Below are positions 16,962 to 24,601 of a DNA stretch of 64,000 bases, piece by piece. The notes below the pieces were generated by a model. The model had not been told where the DNA came from. It did no database searches and worked only from the letters and a program-made list of their open reading frames with translations. The stretch is from NCBI GenBank assembly GCA_015062005.1, contig SUVL01000009.1:19533-83532 (forward strand). Direction: 5' to 3'. Position 1 is the stretch's first letter, and each line of letters starts with the position of its first letter. The DNA comes from Akkermansiaceae bacterium (GTDB lineage Bacteria > Verrucomicrobiota > Verrucomicrobiia > Verrucomicrobiales > Akkermansiaceae). Position numbers and translations under genes: made by a program.

Positions 16962-17028
16962 TTGCTTTATAACATACCCCGACTACCGCCGTTTTTCAAG
17001 CAGAATCGTCCGTTTTTACTGAGAATTT

Positions 17029-18033
17029 TCAATTCCACAGTGCGTACCACAGCAAACCGGCAATGGCGGACGCAAAAACGAGGGCCACTCTGCCGATGTT
17101 GCATATCCACCGATGAATTCTGGTGTACCTGCGCGCTATCCGCACAGGCATCTGACCATCAAGGTTCGTGAGCACAAGCCCGACCCGCTCGCCGCGCATT
17201 TTCAGAAAGACGGAGTCTGCTGCTGTGATAGTGGCGTCATCCATGTCATCCCAGGGAATATAGAAGGTGAGGCCCCCATCCGTGCGCGTGATGATGCCGC
17301 GGCGGGTTCTGCGGACTTCATCTCCGACGTAGTTTTCACTGAGGAAATCCTCTTCAAGGTCGTAGTGACTTGCTGTGGCAGCTGCGCTTCCCAGCGCCGG
17401 AAAAACCACGCAAATGGGTGCGGATTCTGGGAAGAGAAAGGGACTGATTGCTCCTAGGATGAACCAAGGTTGCGCTGTGAGTGCGCAGGGTAATACAGGG
17501 ATATTAAATGGGGCCCCCATGAAGAAGACCGCTTTTTCATAAGCCTCTGTTTCTTCTACGTCTATTCTGTTTTCAGTAATCTGTCCTTGAATCAGGAGAA
17601 GTGTTGTTTCTTTCTTGCTTCCGGCAATCGGCAGCAGGAAAAAGGTGTCTGTTTCCTCATTCCACAGGCTGATGCCGTCGGCTGCCATCCTGGCTTCCTG
17701 CAAGCTTGCCCACGGTAGGAAAATGCACAGGCCGGGCTTGCTTTCGCGGTAGAGAAGAATTCCGCTGCGGATGAGTCGCCACGCATTGCATTTACCACTC
17801 AGGTAGTCTCCTGCGCGCGTGGCCGGTGCGTACTTCATCTCGATATCCTGGTGCAGGCAGATGGAGAGGGTGAAGCACGCGGCCCCGCAGAACCATGCAG
17901 CGGGATGCGCCCCGCCGCAGCACCAGCAGAGAAGGCCTGCCAACAAGCCAAGGACCGCCGTAATCCCCAGCCGCAATGGCCAGTTCGGCTTGTATGGACA
18001 CGAAGGGGGTATGGGCTGAAAGCGGTGAATCAT
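17029..18033 (-). CDS. Membrane protein with two YcxB-like repeats
   Basis: 334 residues. Two helices lie near the N-terminus (about 22-60), one hydrophobic region in the middle (about 175-215) and one helix at the C-terminus. Two soluble stretches resemble each other: GILLYRESKPGLCIFLPWAS (about 91-110) and GIITRTDGGLTFYIPWDDMD (about 245-264). The 'xxIPWxxI' pattern recalls YcxB-like domains. The function of such domains is not established. The start codon overlaps the stop of the L,D-transpeptidase gene (ATGA), so the two are probably an operon. Confidence 0.65.
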   Translation of the reverse strand: MIHRFQPIPPSCPYKPNWPLRLGITAVLGLLAGLLCWCCGGAHPAAWFCGAACFTLSICLHQDIEMKYAPATRAGDYLSGKCNAWRLIRSGILLYRESKPGLCIFLPWASLQEARMAADGISLWNEETDTFFLLPIAGSKKETTLLLIQGQITENRIDVEETEAYEKAVFFMGAPFNIPVLPCALTAQPWFILGAISPFLFPESAPICVVFPALGSAAATASHYDLEEDFLSENYVGDEVRRTRRGIITRTDGGLTFYIPWDDMDDATITAADSVFLKMRGERVGLVLTNLDGQMPVRIARRYTRIHRWICNIGRVALVFASAIAGLLWYALWN

Positions 18034-18704
18034 GGAGTATCGGTATCAGGGTAAGGCTCCTGCCGGTTTTCTGTGTGCTGCCAGCCGGGGTGCAGGTGCT
18101 GCCAGAAGGCATAGTGCGTGTTTCCCTTTTCCTTTTTCATGCGCTCTGCGCTCATGCGGAAGGGATATATCTGCACCGGGACGCTCTCTGCTCCCGCCTT
18201 GAAGGCTTCGTTCACCAGGGTGTAGATCTCTTCAATCCCGGCATCGGTCATGGCAAAGCAGCCCACGGACCAGATGCTGCCATGCACCATGATGAAGCTG
18301 CCGGTGCGGCCCAGTTCCCGGTCGTAGCGGTTCGGGTAGCCTATGTTGAACGCCAGGTGAAACTTGCTGCGGGGGTTCATACTGCGGGGGTAGACCCGGT
18401 AGAATCCCTCCGGCGCCTGTTTGTCGCCCTCGGCGGTTTTGGGGCCGATGCCACCGCTCATGCCGGCGATGGAGTAAGTTTTAAGGATGTGCCAGATTTC
18501 ATTCCTCTCCTGAACCCAGAGCTCGAAGGCCGCATCTTCTTTGATGATGCGGATAAAGACCGGCTTGCCGAAATGCTCCCCCAGCCCGGCTTGCATGCGC
18601 TGCCGGGCATTTTCGACTCGGTCACTGCTTTCCGGGGCATGTTGCATGATAAATAAAAGAATGAGAATGGATAAAATCAGGCAACCGGCCCAGCGTAATC
18701 TCAT
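18030..18704 (-). CDS. L,D-transpeptidase family protein (YafK-like)
   Basis: 224 residues. An N-terminal signal-anchor (LRWAGCLILSILILLFIM) is followed by a YkuD-type domain. WHILKTYSIAGMSG, GDKQAPEGFYRV, FHLAFNIGYPN and the active-site segment IMVHGSIWSVGCFAMTDAGI (catalytic His and Cys) are all in place. The spacing HGxxxSxGCFAMT fits the YafK/DpaA subgroup, which includes enzymes that cut rather than form peptidoglycan-lipoprotein links; which activity applies here is not clear from sequence. Periplasmic, anchored in the inner membrane. It is the first gene of a two-gene unit with 17029-18033. Confidence 0.85.
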   Translation of the reverse strand: MRLRWAGCLILSILILLFIMQHAPESSDRVENARQRMQAGLGEHFGKPVFIRIIKEDAAFELWVQERNEIWHILKTYSIAGMSGGIGPKTAEGDKQAPEGFYRVYPRSMNPRSKFHLAFNIGYPNRYDRELGRTGSFIMVHGSIWSVGCFAMTDAGIEEIYTLVNEAFKAGAESVPVQIYPFRMSAERMKKEKGNTHYAFWQHLHPGWQHTENRQEPYPDTDTP

Positions 18705-18778
18705 GCGTTCAGGATGACACGTGGCCTTCCCTTTGTCAAGACATCCCGAAAAAAATGAAAAAAATTAAAAATATCCTC

Positions 18779-18806
18779 TTGACGTGGTAGGATATTGTGG
18801 TAAGAT
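18779..18806 (+). promoter_or_regulatory. Promoter-like sequence preceding a hairpin-ended transcript
   Basis: TTGACG (18779-18784), a 16-base spacer and TAAGAT (18801-18806), preceded by an A-rich stretch (18748-18772) that could act as an UP element. Confidence 0.45.
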
Positions 18807-18812
18807 GAGCCT

Positions 18813-18897
18813 GCAACCCGCGAGAGCGTGGTTCAGTAAAAGAGAGAGAAAAGTTGACACCGCCCCGGTTACCTACGGTGACCGGGGCGGTTCATTT
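18813..18897 (+). ncRNA. Candidate small RNA between divergent genes
   Basis: Transcription from the promoter at 18779-18806 would start near 18813 and run into a strong hairpin (ACCGCCCCGGT at 18859-18869 pairing with ACCGGGGCGGT at 18881-18891) followed by TTCATTT. That would make an RNA of about 85 bases. The 322-base gap between the divergent L,D-transpeptidase and aminotransferase genes is otherwise empty except for the latter's promoter. An alternative reading is a 34-codon frame from an ATG at 18805 to a TGA at 18909, but that ATG lies inside the -10 box. A leader attenuator for the gene at 19027 is also possible. Confidence 0.35.
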
Positions 18898-18966
18898 CAG
18901 CGGCCGTGATAGAATGCCTGCATGCCGCGTTCAATGACAAAAAACGGGCATGCCGCGTTTTTCTGC

Positions 18967-18994
18967 TTTCTTTGTGCAAAAAAGGGCGTATAAT
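18967..18994 (+). promoter_or_regulatory. Promoter for the branched-chain aminotransferase gene
   Basis: TTTCTT (18967-18972), 16-base spacer, perfect TATAAT (18989-18994). The leader is about 26 bases. Confidence 0.5.
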
Positions 18995-19026
18995 GCTGCC
19001 GTTCACAAAAATTTCTTAACAATCTC

Positions 19027-19878
19027 ATGAAAATCTGGTTTGATGGCAAGCTGGTTGACCGGGACGAGGCTAAGGTCTCCGTCTTTGATCATGGTGTTCT
19101 GTATGGTGATGGCTGCTTCGAGGGCATCCGCTTCTATTCCGGTAAGGTATTCCGCCTGGAGGAGCACATTGTGCGCCTGTTCAATTCCATGCGCTACCTC
19201 ATGATTGAGCTTCCCTGGAGCTTCGAGGAGGTGTGCGCCGCCACGAATGAGACCGTGGCTGCCAGCGGAATGGAGGACGGCTACATCCGCCTGGTGGTGA
19301 CCCGCGGTGTGGGCGACCTGGGCCTGAACCCCCGCAACTGCCCCAAGGCCAGCATGTTCATCATCGTGCAGGACATTGCCCTGTACCCCAAGGAAATGTA
19401 TGAGAAGGGGCTGAGCATGATTACCTCTTCCTTCCGCCGCCCGAACCCGGATATCCTCTGCCCGCAGGTGAAGAGCCTGAACTACCTGAACGGTATCTCC
19501 GCCAAGATTGAGGCCGTGGCCGCCGGCGCCGGCGAGGCCCTCATGCTCAACCAGCGCGGCAATGTGGCCGAATGCACGGGCGACAACATCTTCATCGTGG
19601 TGAACGGTGAGGTGCAGACGCCCCCGCTGACCGAGGGTGGCCTGGGCGGCATCACCCGCCACGCCGTGATGGATATCTGCGCCGAGCTCGGTATCCCCTG
19701 CGTGGAGAAGGTGATGAACCGCTTCGATATCCTCTGCGCAGATGAGTGCTTCCTGACCGGCTCCGCCGCAGAGGTGATTGCCGCCACCTCCCTGGATGGC
19801 CGCAAGATCGGCAGCGGTGTGGCTGGCCCCGTGACCAAGCGCATCCTGGCCCGCTTCCAGCAGCTGGTGCGCGAGTAA
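19027..19878 (+). CDS. ilvE: Class IV aminotransferase, branched-chain amino acid type
   Basis: 283 residues. FDHGVLYGDGCFEGIRFY at the N-terminus, VKSLNYLNGISAKIEA (with the PLP-binding Lys), ECTGDNIFIVVNGEV and FLTGSAAEVIAATSLDGRKI at the C-terminus are fold-type IV aminotransferase motifs. The Arg/Tyr pattern and the SLNYLN segment fit branched-chain amino acid aminotransferases of the short (about 290) type better than D-alanine aminotransferase or aminodeoxychorismate lyase, but those remain possible. It is cytosolic and would make Val, Leu and Ile from 2-oxo acids with glutamate. It has its own promoter and terminator. Confidence 0.87.
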   Translation: MKIWFDGKLVDRDEAKVSVFDHGVLYGDGCFEGIRFYSGKVFRLEEHIVRLFNSMRYLMIELPWSFEEVCAATNETVAASGMEDGYIRLVVTRGVGDLGLNPRNCPKASMFIIVQDIALYPKEMYEKGLSMITSSFRRPNPDILCPQVKSLNYLNGISAKIEAVAAGAGEALMLNQRGNVAECTGDNIFIVVNGEVQTPPLTEGGLGGITRHAVMDICAELGIPCVEKVMNRFDILCADECFLTGSAAEVIAATSLDGRKIGSGVAGPVTKRILARFQQLVRE

Positions 19879-19900
19879 AAACGCAACCACAATACTTTAT

Positions 19901-19935
19901 GGGGCGGCGGGTGATTCAGCTTGCCGCCCCTTTTT
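19901..19935 (+). terminator. Rho-independent terminator
   Basis: GGGGCGGC (19901-19908) pairs with GCCGCCCC (19923-19930) and is followed by TTTTTAT, just after the aminotransferase gene. Confidence 0.8.
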
Positions 19936-19945
19936 ATATCTTACC

Positions 19946-20452
19946 ATGGAAAAGCTCTACGAAGGAAAGTTTCTGAATATGGTCCGCGAGGGCCGCTGGG
20001 AATACTGCGAGCGTGTGAACAACACCGGCGCCGTAATGGTGTTTGCCTGCACCCCGGAGGGCCAGGTGCTGCTGGTGGAGGAGTTCCGCCCGCCCATCGG
20101 GCAGCGCTGCCTCTGTTTCCCTGCCGGGCTGAGCGGTGATGAGGGCCCGGAGAGCGATGCCGCCGCCGCCCGTCGCGAACTGCTGGAGGAAACCGGCTAC
20201 GAAGCCGCTGAAATGACGTTCCTTTTCCATGGCCCTTCTTCCCCGGGGCTTACTTCGGAGAGCCTGTCTTTCTACCTGGCTACCGGCTTGCGGCGCGTGG
20301 CGGCCGGCGGCGGAGTGGATAACGAGAATATCACCGTGCGCGAAGCCCCGCTGGATGATATCGATGCCTGGCTGGCCGCCCAGGTGGAGCAGGGGATTGC
20401 GCTCGACCCCCGCATCTATACCGGTCTGTATTTCCTTAAAAAGGAATACTGA
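19946..20452 (+). CDS. Nudix hydrolase, ADP-ribose pyrophosphatase type
   Basis: 168 residues. VLLVEEFRPPIGQRCLCFPAG leads into a Nudix box ending ARRELLEETGYEA (about 73-85). The Gly that opens the box (FPAGLSG) is two residues further away than the usual G-x5-E, so there is a small insertion. FPAG plus EEFRPP is typical of ADP-ribose/NDP-sugar pyrophosphatases (NudF-like). It probably hydrolyses ADP-ribose or a related nucleoside diphosphate sugar. The start follows the terminator by 10 bases. Confidence 0.87.
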   Translation: MEKLYEGKFLNMVREGRWEYCERVNNTGAVMVFACTPEGQVLLVEEFRPPIGQRCLCFPAGLSGDEGPESDAAAARRELLEETGYEAAEMTFLFHGPSSPGLTSESLSFYLATGLRRVAAGGGVDNENITVREAPLDDIDAWLAAQVEQGIALDPRIYTGLYFLKKEY

Positions 20453-20579
20453 ATGGCACATGTGTCCCAAAGATTATGAGAAAATAGCCCTAAACGATAT
20501 AAGAGCATAGTGTTCTGTGAGAAAATTCGTAGTAGGGTATCTCCCGCCTCACCATCGGCAGTAAGCATGCATTTGTTTC

Positions 20580-20667
20580 TCTATCGGCGTAAGCCGCTAA
20601 CTTTCAATTTGTCAATCGTAAATTGTCAATTGTAAATCCACGTGTCCCAAATCTTTGGGACACGTGT
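20580..20667. repeat. Repeat fragment with a near-perfect palindrome
   Basis: CACGTGTCCCAAA (20640-20652) pairs with TTTGGGACACGTG (20655-20667). It is preceded by alternating TTGTCAAT/AATTGTCAATTGTAAAT segments. The GTGTCCCAAA motif recurs at 20460, 22232 and (variant) 6199 and 44832, always near other repeat arms. The 325-base gap before tatD holds only this and the tatD promoter. Confidence 0.6.
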
Positions 20668-20742
20668 GACTGAGTGGTTGATGGCAGGCGAATTTGCTTG
20701 CCCCGGAGCTCATTTTCCCGAAAGCCAGCCAGCAGGTTCTCC

Positions 20743-20771
20743 TTGACAATTCGGGGAGTCTGGTGTATACG
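20743..20771 (+). promoter_or_regulatory. Promoter for tatD
   Basis: Perfect TTGACA (20743-20748), 17-base spacer and TATACG (20766-20771). The ATG is at 20778, six bases later, so the mRNA should be leaderless. Confidence 0.65.
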
Positions 20772-20777
20772 GTGCGC

Positions 20778-21590
20778 ATGATTATTGATACGCATTGCCA
20801 CCTGGTGCATGAGAAGTACGATGATATAGAGCAGCTCCGCGCGGATTCGATTGCTCTGGGGGTGGGGCATTGCATATCGCAGGGTACGCACCCGCAGGAC
20901 TGGCTCCCCCAGCTGGAGCTTGCCCGCCGCATGCCCGACTTCATCACATCCTGCCTGGCAGCGCACCCATCGGAGGTCACAAATGTGAGCGATGATGATT
21001 TTGAATACATGGCCCAGCTGTGCCGCCAGCACCCGCAGGCCGCTATCGGCGAGGCCGGGCTTGATTATTTCTGGGATGCTCCGGAGGGCTGGGATGAAGC
21101 GGTGTACCACGCCCGCCAGCGTGAGCTGCTGGAGAAACACTTTGCGCTGGCTGAGGAGCTGGGCCTGAATATCTCCCTGCACACGCGCGACAAGGAGGGA
21201 ACCGCCTGCTTTGACGATGCCTTTGCCATTGCCCGCAATTTCCCGAAGGTACGCCCGGTCTTCCACTGCTTCATCGGTACACAGGCACAGGCTCATTCTG
21301 TGTTTGAACAGCTCGACGGCATGATTTCCTTCACCGGTATCATCACCTTCAAGAAAACGAAAGACGTGCAGGCCGTGGCTGCATGGGCACCGCTTGACCG
21401 CGTGATGGTGGAGACGGACTCCCCCTTCCTCTCGCCGGAACCGCACCGCGGCAAGCTCAACATCCCCGGGCGGACCCGTTTTGTGGCCGAAAAACTGGCG
21501 GCGTTGCGCGGTATCTCACTGGAGGAAGTGGCCGCTGCCACCACGGCGAATGCCTGCCGCTTCTTCCGGCTGCCCCAGCTGGCCGTTTAA
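20778..21590 (+). CDS. TatD family metal-dependent hydrolase/DNase
   Basis: The start at 20778 gives 270 residues beginning MIIDTHCHLVHEKYD, the metal-binding HxH of TatD. Further ligands appear in AIGEAGLDYFW (Glu), NISLHTRDKEG (His), VFHCFIGT (His) and VMVETDSPFLSP (Asp). An upstream in-frame ATG would add 28 residues across the promoter and is rejected. TatD-family enzymes are amidohydrolase-fold nucleases acting on DNA 3' ends; D-aminoacyl-tRNA deacylase activity is also reported in the superfamily. Its end overlaps the convergent membrane-protein gene by four bases. Confidence 0.92.
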   Translation: MIIDTHCHLVHEKYDDIEQLRADSIALGVGHCISQGTHPQDWLPQLELARRMPDFITSCLAAHPSEVTNVSDDDFEYMAQLCRQHPQAAIGEAGLDYFWDAPEGWDEAVYHARQRELLEKHFALAEELGLNISLHTRDKEGTACFDDAFAIARNFPKVRPVFHCFIGTQAQAHSVFEQLDGMISFTGIITFKKTKDVQAVAAWAPLDRVMVETDSPFLSPEPHRGKLNIPGRTRFVAEKLAALRGISLEEVAAATTANACRFFRLPQLAV

Positions 21591-22126
21591 GTGTCGTAAT
21601 TACCGTACTGGGAGCGCCGGCGGTAGAAAAGATAGAAGGCGGCGCAGTTCACCCCGCTGAGCATACCGCAGCACAAGCCCAGGAACATGGCAGCCTGCTG
21701 GGTGTGCTTCAGCGCTATTGCCCAGTATGAGTTCAGCCACGGGTGGCGGAGCTGCATGCAGACTGGCTCCGGTTGCATGGTTTCCCCCAGGGTGAGACCA
21801 AAGAGCATGATACAGGTCAGCAGGATGATGATGTTGGCCAGCAGCAGACCCGCGCGGAACCAGCGCAGAATCTTCTGCTTACGCAGGAAGAGCATGCTCA
21901 CGATGGCTGCCACCAACGCGATGCTCCCCACGCCGGTGATGGCGGTGCCCATCAGGAAATTGAATTTTTCCTGGCTGTGGAGAAACTCGCTCGCCTCCTG
22001 GGGATTCACCACCTGTTCCCAGGCTTCATCCGGAGGAATGGCGACGTTGAGCCCGGTCAGGGTGATATGCACTGCAAAGAAGAGCAGGCAGAGCAGGGAG
22101 CAGGTCAGAAGCAGCGTAGATTTCAT
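21587..22126 (-). CDS. Small four-helix membrane protein, unknown
   Basis: The start at 22126 (MKSTLLLTCSLLCLLFFAVH) gives 179 residues with four hydrophobic helices at about 3-22, 58-80, 88-110 and 140-160. The loop between helices 1 and 2 is about 35 residues and acidic. The C-terminus is short and basic (LFYRRRSQYG). No family recognised. It is a lone gene, followed upstream by the large hairpin array. Confidence 0.65.
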   Translation of the reverse strand: MKSTLLLTCSLLCLLFFAVHITLTGLNVAIPPDEAWEQVVNPQEASEFLHSQEKFNFLMGTAITGVGSIALVAAIVSMLFLRKQKILRWFRAGLLLANIIILLTCIMLFGLTLGETMQPEPVCMQLRHPWLNSYWAIALKHTQQAAMFLGLCCGMLSGVNCAAFYLFYRRRSQYGNYDT

Positions 22127-22304
22127 GTGCGGAAGGTACTGTTCTATCCTACTAGAATCAGGGAATCTTGTCAACCTGTCAGTGATGAGAAAACAGGTGA
22201 TACTGCATGCGGCAGGGCTGGCCGCGTGCACACGTGTCCCAAAGTTTGAGTACTAATCTCGATAAATTGGACTTTGGCGAGCCGCAGGCGAGTCAAAGTC
22301 CTAT

Positions 22305-22735
22305 CCCTCATGCGCTAGCATGAGGGATTTCATACATGCCACTGGCATGTATTTCATGCACTGCGATAGCAGCGCTTTCATACCGCTGCTCGCAGCGGTA
22401 TTTACATACTTGCGATAGCAAGTATTTCATTGAGCGAAGCGACTGGTTACCGCTGCATTAGCAGCGGTACTGCCGTTTTCGCAATATATTGGACATAAGC
22501 GTGCAATGGGATACATAAAGCACATGGATTTTTTCCAGGGAAGGCTAATTTATTATGCGACCGCCCATTGGATGTACCGCTGCTAATGCAGCGGTAACTA
22601 GTCGCTTCGCTCAATGAATTACACCGGCGGAGCCGGTGTATGTAAATACCACAGCTGCGCTGTGGTATGAAAGCGCAGCTGGCGCTACGCATGAAATACC
22701 GCCTGCGGCGGTATGAAAGCGGCACTATGTGCCGC
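22305..22735. repeat. Comb-like inverted repeat: eleven hairpins-pairs on complementary linkers
   Basis: The left arm has hairpins at 22305-22326, 22334-22350, 22358-22375, 22382-22399, 22408-22423 and 22449-22468, separated by ATTTCAT, ATTTCAT, TTTCAT, ATTTACAT and ATTTCATTGAGCGAAGCGACT. The right arm has hairpins at 22576-22595, 22621-22639, 22648-22666, 22673-22690, 22698-22712 and 22719-22735, separated by AGTCGCTTCGCTCAATGAATT, ATGTAAAT, ATGAAA, ATGAAAT and ATGAAA. Linkers are reverse complements between arms, but the outer five hairpins differ. The innermost pair are exact reverse complements. The 107-base centre has no gene. This is twelve hairpins in all, filling most of the 673-base gap before hisC. 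Confidence 0.85.
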
Positions 22736-22757
22736 GTGATAATGCCGGAATGAATGC

Positions 22758-22785
22758 TTGCACCATGGGGGGGCAGGGGTATAAT
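22758..22785 (+). promoter_or_regulatory. Promoter for hisC
   Basis: TTGCAC (22758-22763), 16-base spacer, perfect TATAAT (22780-22785). The ATG at 22800 is 14 bases further, so the leader would be only a few bases. Confidence 0.6.
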
Positions 22786-22799
22786 GGGGCGTAACCGTT

Positions 22800-23891
22800 A
22801 TGAGCATCATTTCCTACGCTAATCAGAATGTGTATGAGCTGGTGGCCTACCAGCCCGGCAAGCCAATCGAGGAAACGGCCCGCGAGCTGGGGCTGCGTCC
22901 CGGGGATATCGTGAAGCTGGCTTCCAATGAGAACTCTATGGGCCCCTCCCCGCTGGCGGTGGAGGCCATGCAGAAGGCTGCCGCCGGCATGCATATCTAC
23001 CCGGATGGTGCTTCCTTTGCGCTGCGCAGCCGGGTGGCGGAGTTGCACGGAGTGGATTTTGCCAACACCGTGGTGGCCAATGGCAGCAGCGAGCTCATTG
23101 AGCTGCTGGCTCATGCCCTCCTGCGCCCTGGTACCGAAGTGATAGCGGCAGATTATGCCTTTACACTTTATCCTATTGTGGCTAAATTGATGGGGGCGGA
23201 TTATATTTCAATCCCCAATCGCGATAAGTGGACCCACGACCTGGAGGCCATGCTGGCGGCCATCACCCCGCAGACGCGCCTGGTGTTCATCACAAACCCG
23301 ACGAACCCGGTGGGCACCATGGTGACTCAGGAGGAACTGGAAGCCTTTATCGCCCGCGTGCCGGAGCATGTGGTCGTGGCTATTGATGAGGCCTATATCG
23401 AGTTTGCCGGGTTGCCGACGGATTGTATGCAGTTTGTGAAGCAAGGTAAGAACGTAGCAGTGCTCCGCACCTTCTCCAAGGCTTATGGCCTGGCCGGTGC
23501 CCGCTGCGGTTACGCCATCACCACTCCGGAGATAGCCGACTTGCTCAATAAGGTACGCTCTCCCTTCAATGTGAACGCCTTTGCTCAGGTAGGTGCGCTG
23601 GCTGCTCTGGATGATGCAGAGCATATCGCCCGCTCTGTAGAGATGGTAAACAGCGGTCGCAGGCAGTATGTGGATTTCTTTGAATCCCGCGGGTTGGAAT
23701 ACGTGCCCAGCCACACCAATTTCATCCTGGTGAATGTGGGCAACGGCGTGGAGGTGTTCCGCAAGGCGCTTGCGCAGGGAGTTATCATGCGTCCCATGGC
23801 TGCCTACGGCTTGACGGAGTTCATCCGCATCACCATCGGCAATGAACAGGAAAATGCACGCTGCCTTGAGGTGTTGAGTGATATTTTGTGA
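22800..23891 (+). CDS. hisC: Histidinol-phosphate aminotransferase
   Basis: 363 residues of fold type I. KLASNENSMGPSPLAVEAMQ, YPDGASFALRSRVAELHGV, NGSSELIELLAHALLRPG, NPTNPVGTMV, AIDEAYIEFAG and RTFSKAYGLAGARCGYAI (PLP Lys in SKAYG) follow the HisC order. SPFNVNAFAQ is a HisC subfamily feature. It converts imidazole acetol phosphate to histidinol phosphate in histidine synthesis; some relatives also act on aromatic amino acids. No other his gene is adjacent. Own promoter, no obvious operon partner. Confidence 0.93.
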   Translation: MSIISYANQNVYELVAYQPGKPIEETARELGLRPGDIVKLASNENSMGPSPLAVEAMQKAAAGMHIYPDGASFALRSRVAELHGVDFANTVVANGSSELIELLAHALLRPGTEVIAADYAFTLYPIVAKLMGADYISIPNRDKWTHDLEAMLAAITPQTRLVFITNPTNPVGTMVTQEELEAFIARVPEHVVVAIDEAYIEFAGLPTDCMQFVKQGKNVAVLRTFSKAYGLAGARCGYAITTPEIADLLNKVRSPFNVNAFAQVGALAALDDAEHIARSVEMVNSGRRQYVDFFESRGLEYVPSHTNFILVNVGNGVEVFRKALAQGVIMRPMAAYGLTEFIRITIGNEQENARCLEVLSDIL

Positions 23892-24239
23892 CGACAAAAT
23901 GATGGGAGCCATTCCTGGCTTTTGCCTGATGTTATCTCTCAGGTGCGCAACACCTGAGCATGTGGCACAACGTGCTGCGTTCATCCTGCGGTAGGCGTTA
24001 GCCCTTTTGTGACTGTGATTTTTTACAACTCCGACACGTTGTGTGTAAACGGCTTATGAAAATTGATGCCGTTTTCTGAAAATTACCCTGAAATTCGCCT
24101 CGACTCATAACGGTTGCAGAAAGTTTCAGAAAACGCTTATTATCTAAGTTTTACAAAACGCGTTAACATTACGTGTTCACACTCTCATTGATGCCATTTA
24201 TGACGTGATTTAAGGATATATGTGTTCCATTCTGGTGTG

Positions 24240-24389
24240 ATGTCACCCAGAGCAGACGTACTCGATAGCGGCTACAAGTGGGATGGCGAGCTTTACCCCA
24301 CCCTCACGTACATCAGCTGGAAAGCCACCGGCTACCAAATCGGAGGTAACAACTTCTTCGGGCTTCCTACCAAGCACCGGGGTGAATAA
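24240..24389 (+). pseudogene. Remnant or short orphan reading frame ahead of a terminator
   Basis: From an ATG at 24240 a 49-residue frame contains DSGYKWDGELYPTLTYISW and GNNFFGLPTKHRGE, then TAA. The composition looks like genuine protein and it is followed 12 bases later by a good terminator, so it may be the 3' end of a decayed gene or a true small gene. I do not recognise the family. The 340 bases before it (23892-24239) show nothing I can name apart from AT-rich sequence and a weak hairpin near 23905-23920. Confidence 0.35.
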
Positions 24390-24401
24390 ACCTCCTCTTT
24401 C

Positions 24402-24426
24402 AGCCGGTTATACACCGGCTTTTTCT
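24402..24426 (+). terminator. Rho-independent terminator
   Basis: AGCCGGT (24402-24408) pairs with ACCGGCT (24414-24420), followed by TTTTCTC. Confidence 0.7.
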
Positions 24427-24454
24427 CGGTACTACAAAAAATCGAAAAATAGAC

Positions 24455-24560
24455 TTGACAAACCACTCTTCATTACGCTATGAGAACCTCGTTCTCATCT
24501 GGGCAAAAAACATGAAGAAATGGCTTGTTCGTGTCAAAAGGAGGGCGACTGCTTAGAACG
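24455..24560 (+). promoter_or_regulatory. Promoter and conserved leader, copy 1
   Basis: TTGACA (24455-24460), 17-base spacer, CTATGA (24478-24483). The following sequence to about 24560 (CATCTGGGCAAAAAACATG, GAAGAAATGGCTTGTTCGTG, TCAAAAGGAGGGCGACTGCT) is about 80 percent identical to the minus strand at 63976-63876. Both copies lead to a small accessory gene. A short frame from a GTG at 24531 ends in a TGA that overlaps the ATG of the next gene at 24602. Confidence 0.65.
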
Positions 24561-24601
24561 GGAGTCAGCTTTAATAGTCAAAGAAAGGGCACCAGCTTAA
24601 A

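Noticed and set aside
22447..22725. Minus-strand open frame inside the hairpin comb
   Set aside because: It consists entirely of repeat sequence and has no promoter.
22305..22735. CRISPR array
   Set aside because: The short linkers are only 6-8 bases, the 'spacers' are all palindromes, and the order is mirrored. No cas gene is near.
24283..24483. Open frame overlapping the remnant, terminator and promoter
   Set aside because: It runs through a strong terminator and the following -35/-10. The frame from 24240 looks more protein-like.
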